DNA of 64,000 nt from Owenia fusiformis (GCA_903813345.2 CAIIXF020000002.1:2890001-2954000); one strand, 5' to 3'. Shown: positions 35,058 through 48,414, numbered from the stretch's first letter. Notes: generated by a model from the letters alone, not told the origin. A program made the numbers and translations.

Positions 35058-38000
35058 CACTGGCATGTAGCGGTCCTGATATCGATACATTCTACACGCA
35101 ATAAAACCAGATACCTGCGTGTGATTAAAACTACATGTTAGAGCGTCGATATCCTACAAATCCTATTTTTTCATAAAAATATTTTTTCATGAAATCCAAT
35201 CGAAGGGTGAAGATAAAACGATCTTTTAGGTAAAACAGCTTTACATGATCTGGTGATGTGTTTTCATAACTTTTTTCATAAAAGACCATTCTCGGTTTGG
35301 AGAACAAAGTTCGTCACTCTAATTGAGCGTTATCCCTGCTTCGGACAAATTTGATTTTTTTACATAATATAGATTTGAATGTCTTCTTTTGAATAGTCAT
35401 AGTTTAATTTGGGTAATATTTCTAGATTTTTCATATAAAAATTACTAGTGAAACACCCAACGTCGCTTTTATGATTCGTACCACTTTTTTAACTTGGTGT
35501 ATTGCATATTTCCGTTGGTTGATTTGAAAAAAAGACAAACAACGTATACATGAATATGTCATAAGCATATAGTGAGATAATTGTTAGATTAGGTTTGCTA
35601 TAAGTGACTTTAAAACAAAAAAATAAAAAACATTAGTTCACGTGTTAAAGTCCCATTGACCACGACATCAAGGAAAATTGAGCTTTTTGTCATCAGACAT
35701 CTTTATAGATGGAACTAGCTATGTACTACATTTTTAAATACACTCACATTGTACATGTAGCTGTAATATCTAAGATGTTATTTTTATTGATGAAAAGATT
35801 CTTACATACTAAAGTTACATTAAAATATCAATTGCAATAGCCACCTGTTTTTAACATCCCTTTGTCACTCATCCCTTAATTATCTCTGTGTATCTTAAAC
35901 GTGTGTGTGTTCGATGTTGATAGCACCCGAGTGCAACCTAAGGAGCACATACAATACATTTTGTGTATGCCCAGTCTGGCCGCCTTATATCTGCCTGCAC
36001 CGAGAAATGGGCGCAGCTTTGACAATTAACGAATGATATAACGATATCACGGATTTCACCGAATGTTATTCATCCCTAAATAGCTTTTTTATTTAGTCTT
36101 ATGATCCGACTGATGTTTCAATTTTTTGCAGTGACTCTGAAATTGCTGCGCCAGATATGACATCACAGCGACTCATTTTCCTACATTTAAATCACTAAAC
36201 TAAATCAATTGAAACATAATCATTAAAGAATGAGGACCTTGTATTTTACTTTGGACGAGGGTAGTGGCCATGTCTTGGCATGGCTAGTTGTGCATTAACG
36301 TTTGATACTGTTGTGCGGATAAAAATAATGAATATATGTTAAAGTAGCACTAAACAGATACTTTTAAAGTTAAAAGAATATAGTTACATTTAAAGAATGG
36401 GCCCAACGAATAGATATTGAATATAGGACTCGTTTGATGAAACGTTCGTTCTTTTAATTCTAATAAACCTAGAAATCAATCAACGATTAAGTAAATTGAC
36501 AAGACTTCATGTTCAAGTTGGCTGAATTTCGTGTAACTTAACTCTGTTATGTTTCTAGATTTTACATATGGAGAACAGAATTCGAAATCATAATCACAAT
36601 CGTATTTTAAGGCAAATAGGCCATGAATATGCTTTTAGTTACACGGTGGATGATCAAATTAACACATTTTGGATGTTGAATTTCATTTCAAGTTCATTCG
36701 AATTTACGCATTATCGTGGGAAAGCCCATGGCATTATCCAATAAAATTGATATATATACTGTCTAGGCTGAGACTAACATATATAATGTTATTTAATGTA
36801 TTTAATATACAGGATATATCTGAGAAAGTTATGCAATATATCTACACGAGAAATAGTAGGGACCGAGGGTTGATATATTACCTTTACCTGTCGAAAATCG
36901 AGTATAAACTATGAGGATTAGATACGCATTGAATGTAATGGAACCGTCATGTAATAATTAGAAATGATAATCACAATCAAATCATGAATATTTTATCTAG
37001 ATTTAAAGTGCTTAAGATTTATTTTTAAAACTCAACCGAACTATTAACATTTAAAAGCACCGAACGAATTTTCTGGGGATTGCTGATGAGCGGGTTGGAT
37101 GGGATGGGAGGGATAAAATGAAATACTAGATAAAATATTGATACCTTTACGCATGTCAATCTCAAATTAGAATGCATATATCATTATCTCTTTTATTCTT
37201 CTGTATTGTAATACGATAGTCTGATTATTGCCAATATCCTATACATGAAATAATGTACAACGTGTATTCTACATTGAATAACAAACGAAATAAAACTCAT
37301 CTTTGTACGAATTTATTTTTCATATGACACAAAGTAACATAACATTGTTATATGTTGCATTTACGACTACTACAGCAAATCAGAAAATTCGTACAATATC
37401 AAACGTAAGAGTTGTTCACAAATACATTGGTATTTTGATATGAGTATCATGTAGTATTAAAATATTAAAATCATATGATCAGCAAGTTTATAAGCTTAAT
37501 ATTGTATTGTTTTTTATTTAAGTGTCGCATGCTTAATTTCATACATATACATCTGTACAATCATCCAAAAAGCCTCGAGCCACCAATGGCTAATGAGACA
37601 CTGCTAATCAAAATAAATCATATAATATTATATAATAAATGCATAATATGAGTCAGTTGCAGAAATAGGATTATGAATAAAGCAAAGTTCATGACCTCTA
37701 TTACGAACATTGTTTGATGAACTCGATCACTCAGTCAGTTGTTGAACATATGCAAATGTGGTCAGGTTATAAATATAAGTACAATTTAAGTCCATGATAT
37801 TTTCACATATTGAACATAACACTCAGTTTACAAAGAGATGTATACAAATCTAATCCACAAGTAGAAATGATTGTTTCATGCTGTTTATGCATTGTGTATA
37901 AACTGTAATCCAAAACATGAATAAAGTGGGCAAGAGGTGGTTGTATGATGGCCCATAAAATCACATTATGTAACACCGGCACCCTGGTTCAATATAGTGC

Positions 38001-38946
38001 AGTGGCCCATGTTTGATATACGTACATCAAAACTCATGTTTTTTCAAGGAAAGAAGCTAGATTAGTGATATATTGAAAAATCAAACTACTATACCCCAAT
38101 ACTGTAGCCCGTATTTCTTTAAAAGGAATACAGGCTACAGTGAAGTTGCAAATGGAGGACCTTTGTTTATTTCCATAGTTCTGGAGGAATACTAGATTTT
38201 ACATTGTATAGATTCATCGAGCAGTTTGCAACGCACTATCACCAGAAAAGTCCTATGGAAAAGGACAAAGAATACCCGCTCTATTTGCAACTTAACTGTA
38301 CCCTGTATTCTTTTTAAATGTGTTCACGTGGTAGGGTAGTGTGATACTCCCTCTGCCTATGCCTACATCGTTCAATCTTTTTTTCATAGTATAACGCCTT
38401 ATTAATACAACAGTTATTGAGCTGTTAAGAAAACATACTAACAAACAAACCACCGAGTTTAGAGTAAGACATATACATGTATTGTTCTATTATCAAATCA
38501 TATATTGTGTCCCAATTCTAAAACGTTAACAGTTTATGGTGTACAATAAAACTATTACTATTAACCACTTTAATATATTTAGACATAAAATATCAAGTTA
38601 CTCATCAGCCAACAAATCTCAAAATATCGAAAAATGAAAAATACGAGATACTTGTTCACTCAAATCTAGGAGTCAATTGGTAATGTGTACCTATAGATAG
38701 TTCTCAAAGTAAATGAGCAAAAGCGTAACATTTGTATGTAGCATGCTTCATAAAACACTAAACTTAGCCCAAAAAGTAAGCGTGCATTTTGTTCCTGGCA
38801 CTGATTGGTTAATAAGTGAATACAATTCGTTGAATGCACGATGCACTCTAAAGATTAGCAGCTGGGAAAGGCTATTGAACAAAAAGTACGCTTTCGTACT
38901 CAAAAAAGGATTACCCTTTTACAACTTTGACAACTTTGAAGCATGA

Positions 38947-40718
38947 ACTTCGGAAGATCTAACGAAATGTACTTACTGTTACCCTGTGGATCCCAGGGTT
39001 TTGATATGTTCTACAAAGTCATGCAAAGACAGACCATATATGCACTAAAAATATCTGTGACACTTGTATGATATGTATTCCACTTTGAACCACCATCTAT
39101 TTCAATATTGTGAAAATATATATTTCCAAAATTATGAAATAAAGGAGCTTGTATTCGCGAATGCCGCTAACGCCTGTCGGCTACCGGATAAACCTACTTT
39201 ACTATTTTATGGGCAATTCATTAAAATATCAATGGAATATTGTCAGGTTCTTTTCATATTTAAATGAGTCGCCCATAGAATGGTAGGTTAATCCGGAAGC
39301 TGAAATCTTCCATTCCCAAATCATAGTCTTAGCTTGTATTCGCAAATGCAACTAACGCCTGTCGGCTACCGGATTAACCTATTATTTTACTGGAAACTCA
39401 TGTCAATACGAATAGTACCTGCCACTATTCCATTCATATTTAAATGACTTTGTCATATTATACTGGGTTGATCAGGTAGCCGGAAGGCGTTAGTTGCATT
39501 CGCGAATATAAGGTTAGCTTGTATTCAATAATGCAAGAAACGCCTGTCGGCTACCGGATTAAACTACCTCTGGAGACATCGGGATTTTAAAGCGGCGTGC
39601 AAAGCGTAATCGGGTACACCCCAGTTGTCCGAAACCCAGTTGTCCGAAACCCATTACTCCGAAAAATAAAGTCATAATTTACCAGAGAAAGCGGGGGGCG
39701 TAGCTTACTTAAACTTACGTCAGTTTCATGCCATGTATTTGGCCAAATTAATGGCATGGACGCATTCTGTTATTCATAGATCTCTCTCTCACTTTGAATT
39801 GCATCCATTGCATGGCGTTACCAGAATGGCAGGAACGGGAGATTTATTTTACATTGTGATTCTAAAAAAAGGTTATTAAAACACAATATATATTACGGAA
39901 CAGTTTATCTTATCTTCTTCAATCTCTTTTATATAGGCAAAATAAAATGAAACATTTTGAAACAGATAAAATAATTTATCGCATAAAACTTTAAGAATAA
40001 AACAGTATACAAATTACGTTGTCAAAATATTTCGTCGCATTTAATTTCTTAGTCTCGGTCTCTTATCAAATCGTAAAAGAATAAAACATTCTATACTTAA
40101 TCACTTGGGATTTATGATTCGGCATTCGTTTCAGGCATTTGTTTTTTATGTTCTTCTCCTGAAATGTATTTGTTTGACAATAATCAGAGAAAGTGCGTAT
40201 ACGTATAAATATGCCACGCAAACAAACGGGTGTGACTTCAATTTCTTGTCTGTCTGAGGATGTATTGGGAACGAGGTAGAATTAAAGAATTCTTATGAAC
40301 GAGTCATGCAAGATACTAGAACTAGTAAAGTAATGTAAATGGATAAGTTAATTTCTGATGGATCTGGATATAATATATTTCAAAACTTTGTAAACACTAG
40401 ATACCTTCATTTAGGCAGATATAGTATCTTGATATATTTGGCTATCATGCGTTAAAAATACGTTCCTAAAACTATGAAGACGTTAGGTGAGAAATATTGC
40501 TATTGTACGTTCGAAAAGTATTTGGTTGTATTTTGTAGTTCTCAAGTTACCCATGAACTTTCGTGGGCTAATTAACGTCTTGACTTAGCATATTTAGCCT
40601 AATTTTGCAATGATGTCAACGTGATTCAAATGTTATGCTGTCGTGATTCGCAGAGGTTGCGACAAGATTCGTTTTACAACAGATGTAACTATGAGAACAT
40701 GAAAGCTCATAATCCTGA
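38947..40718. mobile_element. 1.77-kb block found only in E3
   Basis: E2 reads GCATGATTATGCAACC continuously where E3 has this block between GCATGA and TTATGCAACC, with TGA on both sides. Inside are foldback MITEs and a tandem CCCAGTTGTCCGAAA pair at about 39622. No terminal inverted repeat was found, so the type is unknown. Confidence 0.65.
39147..39565. repeat. GCTTGTATTCGC / ACGCCTGTCGGCTACCGG foldback repeats
   Basis: The block ACGCCTGTCGGCTACCGG occurs at about 39170, 39355 and 39541. A reverse arm CCGGAAGGCGTTAGTTGCAT lies near 39480. The middle copy and the reverse arm form a hairpin MITE of about 190 bp. Confidence 0.7.
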
Positions 40719-41523
40719 TTATGCAACCTTATACAATCGTTGGGACAAGAGCCCAAAAACAAGGTACTCGTGAACGAGAGTTGAATTTGCTCCGTGAACG
40801 ATAGGATACGCTGTTCCCCACCAACAAAATACAAACATATGCTTCAGTGTCCTCAACGCAGATTGTAGAGAACAAGAGAAAAAATGAAATATACTTTGCC
40901 AGAACAGAATACTGTTAAAGTATTGTTTATTAAGTTTATTAAGTTTCACAAATAACTTTTAAATGCCTTCTTTACCGTCAACGGACAGTCAAATAAATAC
41001 ACAATACAATGCAATGCAATGTAATACAACGCATTACAATACAAACTAAATTAGAGTATTTGTGCATAGCATTTTCCCCTTTTGTTTGAAGGATATTTTA
41101 AGAATAATTCCAGCGTTCGTACACACCTGGAAATGTCAGGGTTTTGATTTAATTTTCCAAGTCCCTGAAATGTCAGAGAATTTTAAAATAAGGTCAAAAA
41201 GGGCCAAAGAGTCCGGGAATTTTGAAACTGTAGACATGTCATGGAAATGTCAGGGAAATTTGTATCAGTGTTGAAAAAATGATGTTCCAGAAAAATAAAT
41301 TTTAGGACTATGACAGGATCTCAATGAAATCCAAAATGTAACATTTAGTTGATTCCACACGGGGCGTGTACATTGTCTAACATATATCTAAAAGGTTTAC
41401 ACTGTCTTGATTAATGAACTTCTTAGATCTAGTCGCGCTTCAGAAGTGGAAATCCTTCAATTATCAGAGGTTAATGTTTCTAAAACTGTATTGAAATAAA
41501 CGTACGTCTTGTTTTCAAACCTA

Positions 41524-42978
41524 CACCTTGCTCCTTTCTGTCGTATCAATAAAGCAAAAATAACATATCACGGTGGGATACGAACCACTCGCCTGGGATT
41601 TGGTTATTCACTAACACCATAGGCGTTCACCTATTCTTGATACAACTGACGAGTTGTATCTAAGTGGAGTCAAAAGCGAAGATCATTCTAAATTGACGCT
41701 CGGTATGAATATATGATACTTTTATCATCTCACACAGGTGAACGTTAGCCTCATGGCTAGCGTGTTTAGCTTCCACTCTCTAGGTTAGTCGATCGAAACC
41801 CGTTCATGGCGAACTTTTTGATTTGCTTGCTGTCAACTTATAATAAGTAGGGCAAAATCCAGAAAAAGTAGATCAAAAATACTCCAATGGAGTATAAAAT
41901 TGTCACCAGGATTCCGAAATGAGACGAATGTTAACTCGTTAAATCTCGGTAGATAAAGTAGGTCAGAAAATCCGGATTAATCCGAACTGATTCGAGAATC
42001 TTCGTCATAAGAAGTAGATCAAAAATCCAGAGAAGTAGATCAAAAATACTCCAATGGAGTATAAAATTGTCACCAGGATTCCGAAATGAGCCGAATGTAA
42101 ACTCGTTAAATCTCGGTAGATGAAGTAGGTCAGAAAATCCGGATTAATCCGAACAAGGTTCGGGAATCTTCGTAATAAGAAGTAGATTAAAAATACTCCC
42201 AATGGAGTATAAAATTGTCCCCAATATTCCGAAATACGACGAATCGAATCGGCAAACTTCGGTAAAATAATGAAGTGCATAAAAACCGAAATGATCCGAT
42301 GAACGTTCGGATAAAATCGTGAACAGGTGTCAGGGGTTTCCCCTCATCTTTCCCCACATTGTTCTAAAAGCCTTATATGGATTTATCACGTAACATTCAA
42401 AATGACGTTCCTATATGGTTCTATGGGTTCGAACACGTGACCAAATATACCAAATAAAAATTTTACCTTGACCACTGGATGGGATTTCATAGAAAATATC
42501 CAAGAAAACCTATCCTCGTGATCCTTAAATCACTTAAATTCGATCATTTTATTTTCACCCCTTGATGGAATTTTATGAAAGAAGTCATGAAAACACATCA
42601 TCATGTAAGGGTTTCACCTAAATTAGCTCGTTTTATCTTGAGCCTTCAATTGAATTTCTTGAAGAAATATTTTATGAAAAAATATCATCATGTTATGATT
42701 TGTATTTAAATAAGACCGTTTCATCTAAATACTTGGATAATATTTCATAAAAAATGCACTTTAAAATTTTTCAGAATTTGCCTTAATTTATCAATGTAAT
42801 GAAAGTATAAGATTAACTCTCAAATAGCGTTCTATTTTAACCTTTTTATTGAAATCAATACAGGACTCGCTCTCTAAATATCCAATAAAAATTCAACCCT
42901 TGGATGTGATTTCGTTGGAAAAAAAATATGTCAAGTCCAGAATCAAATGATTTGTCCAGAACCTCTTAAGATCCTGTT
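41524..42978 (-). repeat. E3 right inverted arm
   Basis: Reverse complement of the left arm and near-identical to 21134-22588. Confidence 0.9.
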
Positions 42979-43465
42979 CCCTGCATATTTGAGAGCGATG
43001 TACGTTTAACATGAGAGAGAGAAGACTGTAGCATGGATAGGAGGGCAACCATAAAAGTTTTAAGAGAAGTCTGTTTCGAGGGGATAGTGTCTGTTTCATA
43101 AATTGGGTCTGAGGTAGAAATTGTAAATACATATCATTAAAGGTTGCAAGTGTTTCTCCAGTGCATTGGAATAATTCGAATTCATGCGTACAGAACATGT
43201 TGTAAACATCACGACCATCCCAAATATTTTCCTCGTTCGGAAATAAGCGTTGTCTTATTCCCGGTAAGGGACCAATTGGAGTAAGGGCCATCAACAAAAA
43301 CGTAATTATATTTGCATCCATGATAGGTAAAAGAGGTACAGGCTGAACAAGGAACATGAGTAACGTCACAAGAACGTGCTTCTGAGCCAATGTTAAATGC
43401 ACCTGAAATCCATTCATTTCAAGAATTTTAATTTGCAATTGATTTACAGTAACGGCATTGTTCAA
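42979..43465 (-). pseudogene. PIF/Harbinger transposase, N-terminal fragment
   Basis: The minus-strand frame carries an N-terminal region with GRDVYNMFCTHEFELFQ and a helix-turn-helix-like segment LSPRNRLLLKLLWLPSYPCY leading to HRSQICR, then stops at the E3 insertion. The protein continues at 33622. A possible intron acceptor GATTTCAG lies at about 43405. The start codon is not certain; no good ATG is seen at the 5' end of the frame. Confidence 0.8.
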
Positions 43466-43869
43466 GCCAAGAGCCCATACGCTTCATTCGGTCCTAAAAC
43501 TACGATTTTTTCAAGTAACATGAGACAAGTTTGTGCATCGCTGAGTATTTGGCAGTGACACGTATCTATGCGAATGCGTTCATATATTTGCTTGACTTGT
43601 GCACTGGTGTGTCACAACCTTCTTACGATAGTACACGAGTAACATGGCTTCGAAAACTGTAAGCAAAAGTAAGTTACTTGACTAATTAGCAAATAAATAT
43701 GTACGTTCATATACTTACAGGCATCGTACAGTGTTTTTCTAAATATGCATTCGATATTTCAAAACAGTACGTGCTTAGTGTTTCGTTTATTTATTCAATG
43801 AAATCAGAAACTACATGTATATCCCACAATATTGCAGCAGCCTTATTACTGAATTTATATCTGTTTCAG

Positions 43870-44557
43870 AACCTACGCTCTTGACTCGTTTTCTTCGAAA
43901 CCAGAAGTTTTACTTTTACTAAGAAGCTACTTGGTGCATCCATGTTGTTGGACAGAAACTGTCGATACCATCAAAGACAATCTCCATCTTCTAACAGAAG
44001 ACATGTCGAGTTACTACAAACAAACAAGCTATGATCAGCTACAGACCCGTCTTTCTACAAAGCTTGGGAAGCTGGTTACAGGAAAGGAGGTTGTCAAAGA
44101 TACAGAAATTCAGTAAGAGATTTTAGGGTTTTTTCATTCTTTTTAGTACTATTATTTACTAGACTTTCAAATTTCAGTTTGATTTTGCTTATTTATACAA
44201 TTTTTATCCGACTTGTGTTTCAGATTGGTTATTGATGATGTTAAGAAAATGGAAATGAAGTTTGCGGAAAAACCCTGCCCCCTATCCTACCAAAGCCAAG
44301 ACTCCCAATCCTTTGGAAGCCCCAACCCCAAAGCCTGTAAAAAAACGACCCCAAAGTCTACAAAAGCCCAGACCCAAGCTGCAACTGCGAGTACGTCAAC
44401 TCAAGACAAAAACGACACCATTTTTAATTAGGATGACGATCAGCAGATGGACGATTTCCGGGATAATATCGCACATAATATGACGAGTGATCATGATGAG
44501 GAACTCGCAGTTCCAACAAAGAAGAAAAAGAAGAAAAAAACAGAGAGACTAGCTTAA
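43870..44557 (+). pseudogene. Divergent second ORF at the Harbinger locus
   Basis: Two plus-strand exons fit: 43870-44112 (acceptor TGTTTCAG, donor ATTCA|GTAAG) and 44224-44557 (acceptor TGTTTCAG, TAA at 44555). They share a frame that reads LLLLRSYLVHPCCWTETV, then GKEVVKDTEIQ, then VIDDVKKMEMKF, then a Ser/Thr/Lys-rich part and an acidic then poly-Lys tail. An in-frame TAG at 44429-44431 breaks it. Harbinger elements usually encode a DNA-binding accessory protein beside the transposase; this divergent gene is a candidate, but I cannot assign a Myb/MADF domain with confidence. The 5' exon is unresolved. Confidence 0.5.
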
Positions 44558-44962
44558 CTCCACAAAAGAGTTTTAAAATCCCAAGAAAGATTTATATTGA
44601 AAAAAATTCCCAAAATTATTAAAGGACTTGGCATTAGTATTTCCTCCTCAGAATCGTCAGATTAGCTTAACCACACTTGTATGTTCATTATTATTATATA
44701 CTAATAATAAAAACCCAGTGAATACATAACAGAATATTATGTCCCTCTGATTATATAGTCAACAAATATTATAAATAAATTCTCTTTCACCAATAACTAT
44801 AAATACTATGGTGATTTTCAGTAGTTTTGAGACTGTATCAAGTCGCGTGTTACATAGTCGGAAGCTTGAAACAATCCAATTGAATTAGGTAGATATTAGA
44901 GAGATTTCGCACCTAGTGAAAATACAACTTATAACGTATATTTATACTCATAGGTAAACGTA

Positions 44963-45190
44963 CAAGGTGTTTCATAATGTGGGCCATGGGCTTTTCGTCA
45001 GGAAAGATCTTCTCGGACTATAATAAATACAGGTCAAAGGGATGCCATTTGTACTTTCTTGAATTGTAGCATGTTTAGTTGATCCAAATGTGTTTGTCTA
45101 GAATAAAATAGGCTCATATATAGTGCATATGTTATAGACCCATCTCTTCTCAAATTGACTTTTTGGAGATGCTCGTTATGAAACACCCTG
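44963..45190. mobile_element. 228-bp Tc1/mariner-type MITE
   Basis: TA at 44961-44962 and 45191-45192 flank ends CAAGGTGTTTCATAA and TTATGAAACACCCTG, a 15-bp imperfect TIR. Non-coding. Confidence 0.75.
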
Positions 45191-45227
45191 TATGTCATAT
45201 GTTGAGCTACTGAATGGGTCGTTTCCA

Positions 45228-45425
45228 GGAATTGCTAGAAGCTACTGGTTTGATTGGTGTTTCAAATTGATGGTTAAAGTATTTGATTGGATACTGTTCC
45301 CACTCAGCCAATTAATTTTAAAAAATGCTCGCGGTCAATTGGTCCACACACATGTAGGCAAATATTTATACGGAGATCCAACTGTATACGTTATCATCTA
45401 CGGAAATATACCGTTTTGTAAGTTC
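45228..45425 (+). CDS. Orphan exon encoding a hydrophobic/aromatic segment
   Basis: Between acceptor GTTTCCAG and donor TTTT|GTAAG lies an open frame of about 65 codons reading ARSYWFDWCFKLMVKVF, then WILFPLSQLIL, then LVHTHVGKYLYGDPTVYVII, then YGNIPF. The composition is protein-like and the splice sites are good, so it is probably a real or recently lost exon. I do not recognise the domain, and neither neighbour completes it. A sulfotransferase N-terminal exon is possible, but the phase does not match the first exon at 26166. Confidence 0.45.
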
Positions 45426-45461
45426 ATTGAACTTATACTGATCATGAAAACATTGAAATAA

Positions 45462-46460
45462 TCAACTTGTTTATGTAATGACTCACTTTAAAGAATCATG
45501 ACTCACTTTAAAGGATCGTGTTTATAATACACTACAACTGCAAGGACACGGAAGCAAGCATTTAATTATAATATGCATAATCTACACGTGCAGATGACAG
45601 TGCATTTACAGTCTCTAGTTGATGGAGCTTTTCTATAACGGGAATGGTTATGTTCCATTAAGTACAATTTAAAATTGATTTTAGTAAATATAATAGTTCG
45701 ACATGACCCTTTAAACTATACGTATACGTATAAGTTGTACTTTCACTTATGTGCGAAATCTCTCTTATAACCTCAAAAATAAACTTTGAAAATACATAAT
45801 TACAGTATCGATTTACAGTAACCAAGTCGGTGTCGGGACTCTGTTGTCGAAGTCGGTGAATTTGAAACATCCCTTTTGTTGGCAAAAAACATAGGCTATA
45901 GGCAAAGATTAAGAATAGTGGGAGCAGTGAAGTAAAACTTGAAAGCAATAAAAATACATTTCAGTAAATCTATCAACGTACAGGGAGCGAGTAAGTTTCA
46001 CTTCGAAAATGTTACTTCTTTTGACATTGATATGTAAAAAAACAGTTAATTGTGTTATATGTAGATACGTTTTGTAGTATGTTATTCAACTGTATTTTTG
46101 TGAATTAATTGTTTTTCTAAAATCTTAAGATGAATAAAAAGTCGTCCCAGAAATGTATCTTTACTTAGCCGTAAGGCAGAACATATCGTTAAACATTTTT
46201 CCTCTTGTCACAAAGAGAATAATGTTGGTTTTGAGGTGTCTGGTGATGAGTGTTTTATGATCTAATGCAAAATCACTGGAGCAGATACCATCCAAACACA
46301 TCTGACATTTAACATGTCATATAAGACTACATCGATCGGGTGATAGTTTTCAGAGTTAAAAGTATGATTTAAGCATAGTTATAGTATTATGAATCCACTT
46401 CCTACAAATACTATAGTACACTAATTATACAGCTAATTATGTCCAGTCAGCATTCAAAAT
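45462..46460. other. No gene seen
   Basis: AT-rich. A minus-strand frame at 45658-45948 looks hydrophobic at its start but lacks an ATG there. Nothing else stands out. Confidence 0.4.
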
Positions 46461-47720
46461 GGTAGCGGTAACGATTACGCGGTAAACACGATACAAACAT
46501 ATGTCATATTCAGCAACGAATATGGCATATTCACTTGCGGTGTATGCCAGATTCACCTGCGGTATATATGGCATACACAATAACCAATGAAAAGGCGATA
46601 CAGAAGTTCGCAATTGTCAATATTACATCAATTCAACGAACGTGATAAAGTGATAACGTCTGTAAATTATTATTATGATTACTAAATCAATATCTTAGTG
46701 TGCATTGAATATATGAACTAATACAATTGAATAACATACACCAGTGTGGTACCTGTATTGTTTGATGTTGTTTTGTGCTCGCTATCAGATATGGATTTAC
46801 TAGTTTTCTAATTTAATGCTGAGGAGCAATATTGCAGCATCTTTTCAAACATGGTAAATGAATTATTCTCTATAAGGAGTACTTTGCTCAGTAGGTAGAT
46901 TTCTATTAGACAGACCCACCCAGTAACGACGTGATCTAGTTATATATACATCTGTATTTAAGTACTTTTCTACGTATACGTTATTATGTCTATGTAAGTT
47001 TTTCTTTCTCTTCTTTAATATCTAAATATATTTAAAATATTAAAAATCTTTCTTAATTTATATTAGTACTTGAAGCGATATTGATAATCCAGCATGGTTT
47101 TCAATTATTTTATTACTTTTGAACAACAACTCTGTGATCTTAATATTGGATACAGAAATTTATGTAAGAACAGGCAGGAAAAACTAAACTTTATTCTTTA
47201 TGGCCACGAAACACTTAAGAAAGAGCAAAACATTGATATTTTGAAGTTGAGTGCAGTGTTTATCAGGAACTGTGTTGAGGAACCCCAGGCAGCCTAGTGG
47301 CCTATTATCATAACTATCAGATCATTTGCAGACCTAGTTTTGTGAATCATCATCCTAAAAGTGGCTTATAATGTACCTTACAAAGCCGCTAATGTATTTG
47401 TATTTATTGTAATAATTTGAAATAAAGAAATACAATATAAAAAAGCATGGTTTTACATTTAGAATAGATCCTTTCGACCAATCAAATCGAGGTTTTCTGT
47501 ATCATTTTTTCATCTGCGGTATATGGCATATTCCGCAGTTGAGTATGGCATATTCTACAGGAGAGTATGCGCAGTGAGATATCTGGTATTCACTGAAATC
47601 AATGTATCGCATATTGACTGCGGAATATGCCATACTCACCTGCGGAATATGCCATATACTGCACAACCTTGAATATATGCCATATTCAGCGTAACACCAT
47701 GTACATATAGTTATTTTGCA
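46460..47720. repeat. TATGGCATATTC-rich repeat region
   Basis: Multiple palindrome-like GAATATGGCATATTC motifs lie at 46505-46590 and in reverse at 47510-47700. A closely related stretch stands at 52394-52800. The region probably represents one or more AT-rich transposable elements. Confidence 0.5.
47094..47297 (+). pseudogene. Possible 3' end of a non-LTR retrotransposon ORF
   Basis: The frame GYRNLCKNRQEKLNFILYGH followed by ETLKKEQNIDIL and FIRNC resembles the C-terminal tail of LINE endonuclease-RT proteins found after the RT domain. A polyadenylation-like AATAAAG follows at about 47422. No RT core is present, so this is at most a truncated remnant. Confidence 0.35.
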
Positions 47721-48414
47721 GTTTATGGCAAGCATTCCCATACATCCAGCATTTGAAATATTCTAATGACGCCCCTTGAAAGCATTCGTGCATCAATGTA
47801 CTCCAATGAAACGTATCATTCCTTCTATTATTCATTATAATCTGGTTTTGAATGTCAAATACAGCTCCATGTACAACTGGATTAGGATATCAAGCGCATT
47901 AGAAATAATAATTTGCACATGTCTGTTGTCATTGTACTCGTCTGAAAATAAAGATTGGATCAATTACATTTAGTGGTTCAAAAATATACCATCACACTTT
48001 TGTACAAAACATGATTCTAGTATATAACTTACTATCTCAGAATTGGTTTTGGTATAAAACCAGCGAATCAATCGTTGTGTATAATCAGCTCCCTTTCTCC
48101 CTCCCTGTACTATTGTACAATGTACATTCCTTGCACCCTGTATTGATCAACTTTTGAAACTTTGTACCCTGTACTATGACATATACGAGCACCGAATGTA
48201 TTTACATGTTGACTAAGCAGCCGATATACTCAAAAGCGATCTGGTTGAAAGCCAAAAATCTCGCGCATGCGCGATCGAGGTAGGGTAGTGTGATACAAGC
48301 TAAGATACATTTACTTTATTCCACATTATTATATTATGGTGCAATGTTACGTTATAATTTTAGAACATTTTTTTTGTTGATAGCCTACCTCATCCTCATT
48401 GCGGTTTTAAATGG

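Larger units (their letters stand above)
33623..42978. mobile_element. E3: 9.36-kb foldback element inside Harbinger transposase
   Basis: Same termini as E1/E2, flanked by CCCT at 33619-33622 and 42979-42982. Removing it joins the transposase frame across ICR/VIN. Arms are 33623-35057 and 41524-42978. The core matches E2 at nearly every base, lacks E2's 16339-16826 segment and has an extra 1.77-kb block. No transposase is encoded. Confidence 0.92.

Noticed and set aside
43634-43658. ATG GCT TCG exon as the start of the Harbinger partner ORF
   Set aside because: Both possible donors give phases that do not join the frame of the exon at 43870, so I left the 5' end open.
45658-45948. Minus-strand frame starting with a hydrophobic, signal-like stretch
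   Set aside because: The apparent start is TTG, no ATG precedes the hydrophobic part, and no conserved copy or splice structure supports it.
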